From assembly GCF_017114995.1 (NCBI RefSeq), contig NZ_JABXKL010000015.1, positions 1 to 57,852 of the forward strand: a stretch of DNA of 57,852 bases, read 5' to 3'. The stretch is from Nostoc sp. NMS9 (GTDB lineage: Bacteria > Cyanobacteriota > Cyanobacteriia > Cyanobacteriales > Nostocaceae). Below are positions 53,510 to 57,852 of this stretch, in pieces; position 1 is the stretch's first letter, and each line of letters begins with the position of its first letter. The translations under genes and the position numbers were made by a program. A model generated the notes under the pieces. The model did no database searches. It worked only from the letters and a program-made list of their open reading frames with translations, and was not told the DNA's origin.

Positions 53510-53974
53510 GAGACTTTCAAAAATAATTTCTCAAAATCCAGAGAATGATAATAAATATACTTGTAAAGCTGATTTTTGGGATACTTAGCAGTTGTGCGTT
53601 AAGATCCTGAGAAACTTAAATTATGGGTTTCTTATTATACCTTTTTTGGGCTAATTATAATTTATTGTTTAATTTTAATTAATGTTTTGTGGCGAAACCA
53701 ATAAAAAAGTTATGTAATATCAATCAGATAACACTATTGTTATGATTGACTTGTAATCATTAAGAAATGTAAATAGTAACTATAACCGTTAAGTCAATTT
53801 AACTTAATGATTTCGTGCTTGCTATTTGAGGGCTGAGTACATCAATACAATTAAGTTGCAATTAAAACTCAGTGAATAGGTTTGAACTATTCAATGCAAG
53901 TCTAGTTACGGCTGGATTGTAACAGTTCACTTTGCCAGCCAAAAATTAAAAACTTTTCATTAGAGGAGAAGCAA
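53510..53974. other. AT-rich upstream region of the SulP gene
   Basis: About 465 AT-rich bases contain no gene or clear repeat; several runs of AATTAAC/GTTAAG occur. AGAGGAG about nine bases before 53975 is the ribosome-binding site. Confidence 0.5.
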
Positions 53975-55498
53975 ATGAGAAATTTGAAAGCAATCATAGA
54001 CAAATCCTCATTTACTAGTGAAGTACCGGCATCATTTGTGGTATTTCTTGTCGCCCTTCCTCTTTGTATGGGTATTGCGATCGCTTCGGGACTTCCACCA
54101 TCTCGCGGCTTAGTTACAGGAATAGTAGGCGGAATTATTGTTGGTGCTGTTTCCGGTTCACCAATGCTAGTCAGTGGCCCAGCAGCAGGGCTGGCTGTGA
54201 TTGTTGCAGAAATAGTTAAAGAATATGGCATTGAAATGGTTGGGCCAATTCTGCTGCTAGCGGGTTTAATCCAATTACTCGCAGGTATATTTAAACTTGG
54301 CCAGCTGTTTCGCGCCATGTCACCAGCTGTCATCTATGGAATGCTTGCAGGTATTGGGATATTAATCTTAGCTTCCCAATTTCATGTCATGCTAGACGAC
54401 CAACCGCGTATACACGGCATTGAAAATTTAATTTCTATTCCCAACAGCATTTACAAAGCTTTGTTCCCTATTGATGGTAGCGTTCATCACGTTGCAGCAC
54501 TCATAGGTGTAATAACTATTATCAGTCTTCTGCTGTGGGAAAAATTTAAGCCCAATAGTTTAAAATTGATACCTGGTGCGCTTATTGGCGTTGTAATTGC
54601 CACCGTCATAGCTACAGTGTATCGATTACCGATTCAGTATGTTGATGTACCTGGAAATCTGGCACAAGCAATTCAATTACCAACACTTGCCAGCTTACCA
54701 CGCCTAATTCAGGCACCAGTTTTGCTAGATGCGATCGTGATTGCATTCATTGCTAGTACAGAAAGTTTGCTTTCAGCCGTAGCAGTAGATCGACTGCATA
54801 CCGGGACAAGAACCGATTTCGATCGCGAATTAACGGCGCAAGGAATTGGCAATGTTATATGTGGGTTCTTGGGTGCTTTGCCGATGACAGGAGTGATAGC
54901 CCGCAGTTCTGTAAACGTAGAAGCTGGTGCTAAAACTAGATTATCAACGATGCTTCACGGGTTATGGCTGTTAATTTTAGTAATTGCAGCCCCAACCTTG
55001 CTCAAAATAATTCCCATTTCTAGTCTTGCAGCAATTCTAGTTGTTACTGGTTACAAACTAATCGAAGTAGAACATATTCGCCAGTTAAAAAAGTATGGGC
55101 GTTTTCCTCTGGTAATATTTGCTGCTACTTTAATAGGGATTGTTGTTACTGACCTAATCACAGGTGTTTTAATTGGTATTCTGTTGACAGGAATGTTGCT
55201 AATTCACAAAATGTCTGTGCTGAATATCCAAGTTATTAAGCACGAAGATAATCAGCGAATAGACATTTATTTACAAGGTGCGGCAACATTTGTGAGGCTA
55301 CCAAAATTGGCAAATATTTTAGAACTTGTGCCTCCAGGAAGTGAATTGCATGTTTATATGCAAGATTTGGCTTATATAGATCACTCTTGCCTAGATTTAC
55401 TTTCGGTGTGGGCAAAACAACAGGAAAAAATGGGAAGCACTTTAACTATGCAATGGGATCGTCTGATAGATCGTAATCGCAAACCATTTACTCTGTAG
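53975..55498 (+). CDS. SulP family inorganic anion transporter
   Basis: This 507-residue protein has the SulP layout. An N-terminal transport core has about eleven to fourteen helices (PASFVVFLVALPLCMGIAIASG at the start; GLVTGIVGGIIVGAVSGSPMLVSGPAAGL, the TM3 motif; ASTESLLSAVAVDRLHTGTRTDFDREL, a conserved loop). A short C-terminal STAS-like domain (~415-500, with YMQDLAYIDHSCLDLLSVW) follows. Members move sulfate or bicarbonate (BicA) with sodium. Which anion is moved cannot be decided here. It is not linked to the organosulfur island by position. Confidence 0.88.
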   Translation: MRNLKAIIDKSSFTSEVPASFVVFLVALPLCMGIAIASGLPPSRGLVTGIVGGIIVGAVSGSPMLVSGPAAGLAVIVAEIVKEYGIEMVGPILLLAGLIQLLAGIFKLGQLFRAMSPAVIYGMLAGIGILILASQFHVMLDDQPRIHGIENLISIPNSIYKALFPIDGSVHHVAALIGVITIISLLLWEKFKPNSLKLIPGALIGVVIATVIATVYRLPIQYVDVPGNLAQAIQLPTLASLPRLIQAPVLLDAIVIAFIASTESLLSAVAVDRLHTGTRTDFDRELTAQGIGNVICGFLGALPMTGVIARSSVNVEAGAKTRLSTMLHGLWLLILVIAAPTLLKIIPISSLAAILVVTGYKLIEVEHIRQLKKYGRFPLVIFAATLIGIVVTDLITGVLIGILLTGMLLIHKMSVLNIQVIKHEDNQRIDIYLQGAATFVRLPKLANILELVPPGSELHVYMQDLAYIDHSCLDLLSVWAKQQEKMGSTLTMQWDRLIDRNRKPFTL

Positions 55499-55638
55499 CA
55501 CTCAAGCTATGCTCACGGTAGGGTGGCACAGCTATCCTACCCTACGAATTGTTTGTATTCCATGTAATCAGCGAGGGGTTAAGATAGGTTTTATATGGGG
55601 AATTTGGATTGAGTTGCACCTGAATCAACCAAAAAAAT

Positions 55639-56274
55639 ATGGCAATTCTCAACGCTCGGAATTTATCCTTAGAAGAAGTTCAACGTCTGTTTGGCTTTCA
55701 AGAACAGTACAATGACTCATTTTCTAACTACTTATCTTTAAAACCTCTTATAGAAGCAGAACAGCAGGAACTTCTGCAAATTAGAAATGACTTTCGACGT
55801 TACCTGACAGCCGGCAAAGTTTCTGAAGGTCAGGTTAAGTTTCTTGCAATTGCGCCTTTACTAAGATTAGCTAGTTTTTATCGCTATCCAATAGAGATTG
55901 TTTTGGAGGAGAATATTGCTGATATTGAAGTTGAAGATGAAGATATAAAAATTAAAGGTAGATTTGATATTTTAGCTATTAGTAAAGCTAAACATACAAA
56001 ACCTCAAACGTATTTTTGGGTACTGTTGATTGAATCTAAAAATAGCCAGGTTGATATATCAACAGGTTTGCCTCAGCTACTCACGTATGCTTATAAAAAT
56101 TTAGAAAATCAAAAATCAGTTTGGGGATTAACGACTAATGGTAGAAGTTATCAGTTTGTCTATATCGAACAAGGAAATCCTCCTATTTATTATCTGTTGC
56201 CAGAATTAAATTTAATGGAAAGAGAGCGTTCAAGTCAGTTGCTACAGATTTTAAAAGCAATTTGTCAGCTTTAA
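55639..56274 (+). CDS. PD-(D/E)XK nuclease-like protein
   Basis: This 211-residue protein has an N-terminal helical part (MAILNARNLSLEEVQRLFGF), the beta strands GRFDILAI and WVLLIESKNSQVDIS (an Asp then E-x-K, ~118 and ~136) and a LPQLLTYAYKNLE helix. This is the spacing of a PD-(D/E)XK nuclease core. It resembles proteins annotated as type I restriction enzyme R subunit N-terminal or related orphan nucleases in cyanobacteria, but no helicase follows. Function is unknown. Confidence 0.7.
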   Translation: MAILNARNLSLEEVQRLFGFQEQYNDSFSNYLSLKPLIEAEQQELLQIRNDFRRYLTAGKVSEGQVKFLAIAPLLRLASFYRYPIEIVLEENIADIEVEDEDIKIKGRFDILAISKAKHTKPQTYFWVLLIESKNSQVDISTGLPQLLTYAYKNLENQKSVWGLTTNGRSYQFVYIEQGNPPIYYLLPELNLMERERSSQLLQILKAICQL

Positions 56275-56467
56275 AAGGGAATTTAACTGTTAATGTGTGC
56301 GATCGCATGGTAAGAATTCTTTTAGCGATCGCTTTTGTATGTAATAAACTTTGACCTCACTTCCATTCCTCTCTCCTAAAAGGAGAGAGGCTTTGAATCT
56401 TACTCCCCAACGCTAGTAGGGAAGGGGCTGGGGGTTAGGTCTATATTGAACTCAACTACAAACCGTG

Positions 56468-56761
56468 TTCACGAGTATCAAAGACTCGTCCGCGAGTATC
56501 AAAGACTCGTTCACGAGTATCAAAGACTCGTCCGCGAGTATTAAAAGCTCATCGGCGAGTATCAAAGACTCGTCCGCGAATATCAAAGACTCGTTCACGA
56601 GTATAAAAGACTCGTCCGCGAGTATAAAAGACTCGTTCACGAGTATCAAAGGCTCGTCCACGAGTATCAAAGACTCGTCCACGAGTATCAAAGACTCGTT
56701 CATGAGTATTAAAGACTCATTAATGCAGTTCAAAGGCTCATTAATGGAGTTCAAAGACTCA
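56468..56761. repeat. 21-bp tandem array with hairpin units, 14 copies
   Basis: Fourteen 21-bp units with the core GAGTATCAAAGACTCG repeat head to tail; the last two or three are diverged. Junctions read ACTCGTTCACGAGT, ACTCGTCCACGAGT or ACTCGTCCGCGAGT, each able to form a hairpin of five to six base pairs, so pairing is preserved while the loop varies. Both strands are open for about 100 codons. The array ends about 87 bases before the start of the TPR gene. Confidence 0.9.
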
Positions 56762-56847
56762 TTCACGAGTATGTCTCAAAGATTCATCAGGTTTTTGGCG
56801 AGTTTTTCGTGAGTCCTGATAAAATCTGAGAACCTATTAGCATTATT

Positions 56848-57852
56848 ATGCACAACCGTATATTTACTACTTTATTTTTAACTCTATCTCTGGCTACCAC
56901 ACCCCAGTTTGTAGTTGCTCAAAACAATATAGAACAGCTATTTCAACAAGGCAACGCTGCCGAAACAGTGGGTAACAACTCCCAAGCTGAAACGATTTGG
57001 CGTAAAGTTTTACAACTTGAACCCAATAATGGCAAAGCTTATAACAATTTGGGAAATGCTTTGCGGCGACAGGAGAAATTAGAGGAAGCATTAGCTGCTC
57101 ACCAGAAAGCGTTACAACTCAACCCTAATGATGCTGAAGCTTACGTGGGTATAGGGAATGTGCTAAATGCTCAAGGGAAATTAGAGGAGGCATTAGCATC
57201 TCATCAGAAAGCTTTGCAACTTAACCCTAACTTGGCTATTGCTTACAATGGTCTCGGCAATGCCCTAAAGGAGCAGAAGAAATTAGATGCAGCAGTTGCC
57301 GCCTACCAAAAAGCAATTCAACTCAACCCTAACTATGCTTATGCTTACAACAATCTCGGCAATGTTCTGAGTGACCAGAAGAAATTAGATGCAGCAGTTG
57401 CCGCCTACCAAAAAGGGATAGTTGCCACCTACCAAAAAGCGATTCAACTCAACCCCAACGATGCTACTGCTTACTATAATCTTGGCAATGTTCTGAGTGA
57501 CCAGAAGAAATTAGATGCAGCAGTTGCCGCCTACCAAAAAGCAATTCAACTCAACCCCAACTATACTTATGCTTACAATAATCTCGGCTTGACCCTGAGT
57601 GACCAAAAAAAATTAGATGCCGCCATCACCGCCTACGAAAAAGCCCTAACATTGCCAGAAGACAATTCTGGAACCCCAGCCAGCGCTCATACTCTTGCTT
57701 ACAATAATCTCGGCAATGCCCTAAAGGAGCAGAAGAAATTAGATGCAGCAGTCGCCGCTTACCAAAAAGCGATTCAACTCAACCCCAACTATGCTAAGGC
57801 TTACAATAATCTCGGTGATGCCCTATATGACCAGAAGAAATTAGATGCAGCA
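56848..57852 (+). CDS. Secreted TPR-repeat protein (partial)
   Basis: The ATG at 56848 opens a signal peptide (FTTLFLTLSLATTPQFVVAQ, cleavage near VVA-Q). At least eight TPR units of 34 residues follow, each with a YNNLGNAL...AIQLNPN pattern. The frame runs off the window end after 335 codons. The units are nearly identical in DNA, for instance the recurrent KKLDAAVAAYQKAIQLNP. One unit carries an extra half-repeat (YQKGIVATYQKAI) where a partial duplication occurred. TPRs mediate protein-protein binding; no catalytic domain is visible in the part present. Confidence 0.88.
   Translation, partial: MHNRIFTTLFLTLSLATTPQFVVAQNNIEQLFQQGNAAETVGNNSQAETIWRKVLQLEPNNGKAYNNLGNALRRQEKLEEALAAHQKALQLNPNDAEAYVGIGNVLNAQGKLEEALASHQKALQLNPNLAIAYNGLGNALKEQKKLDAAVAAYQKAIQLNPNYAYAYNNLGNVLSDQKKLDAAVAAYQKGIVATYQKAIQLNPNDATAYYNLGNVLSDQKKLDAAVAAYQKAIQLNPNYTYAYNNLGLTLSDQKKLDAAITAYEKALTLPEDNSGTPASAHTLAYNNLGNALKEQKKLDAAVAAYQKAIQLNPNYAKAYNNLGDALYDQKKLDAA

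Noticed and set aside
53975..55498. Definite BicA bicarbonate transporter
   Set aside because: SulP membership is clear, but sulfate and bicarbonate types cannot be separated by eye here, so no gene symbol was given.
56468..56761. CRISPR array
   Set aside because: The 21-bp units are directly adjacent with no unique spacers, and no cas genes are present.
56452..56812. Open frames on both strands through the second 21-bp array
   Set aside because: Both strands are open only because of the repeat period; there is no start context or other protein-like feature.

Overview
The window looks like chromosomal DNA of a filamentous, heterocyst-forming cyanobacterium close to Nostoc. The signs are many GCGATCGC (HIP1-type) sites, heptamer tandem repeats between and inside gene ends, a XisH/XisI pair, a heme oxygenase, an ABA4-like protein, an SLH-porin, DUF3181 and Uma2 families, and glycosyltransferases matching the hormogonium polysaccharide (hps) set. 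Base composition is moderate (low forties %GC by eye), with one clearly AT-rich gene at 38336-39463.

Layout. 1-3300: 5' part of a minus-strand NACHT NTPase with near-identical HEAT repeats, then a 21-bp tandem array. 3311-10016: a coiled-coil protein, a DUF3131 protein, a purple-acid-phosphatase-like phosphoesterase behind nested small insertion elements, and a FAD oxidoreductase whose two halves are in the reverse of the usual order. 10213-18691: cell-wall hydrolases, a GT2 glycosyltransferase, an MFS transporter, tRNA-Arg(ACG), moaC, small cyanobacterial proteins, an ABA4-like protein and a CobW-type GTPase. 18799-31327: an organosulfur island. 31655-34416: heme oxygenase and GlmM. 35122-42982: exopolysaccharide (hps-like) cluster. 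43041-50585: XisH/XisI, peroxiredoxin, Uma2 nuclease, double DUF305 lipoprotein, rhodanese, a PFOR (nifJ) remnant, HPF/LrtA and LipB. 50845-57852: small acidic protein, divergent amino-acid ABC transporter genes, a SulP transporter, a PD-(D/E)XK-like protein, a second 21-bp array and a TPR protein cut by the window end.

The most coherent system is the organosulfur island. It holds SsuD (alkanesulfonate monooxygenase), SfnG (dimethylsulfone monooxygenase), a third bacterial-luciferase-like monooxygenase, two SfnB-type flavin oxidoreductases, an SLH/OprB porin, and an unidentified protein with about nine membrane segments. It also holds a 672-residue regulator in which a LysR-type regulator is fused to an SsuA-like sulfonate-binding domain. 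No SsuABC transporter is present. My inference is that the porin and membrane protein handle uptake, the monooxygenases release sulfite, and the fusion protein senses an organosulfur ligand in the cytoplasm.

The other main signals are the circularly permuted FAD enzyme, the duplicated P-loop in the NACHT protein, two unrelated 21-bp arrays with hairpin-forming units, and several families of small inverted-repeat elements, one inserted inside another. All calls rest on reading motifs and translations by eye; no database search was run.
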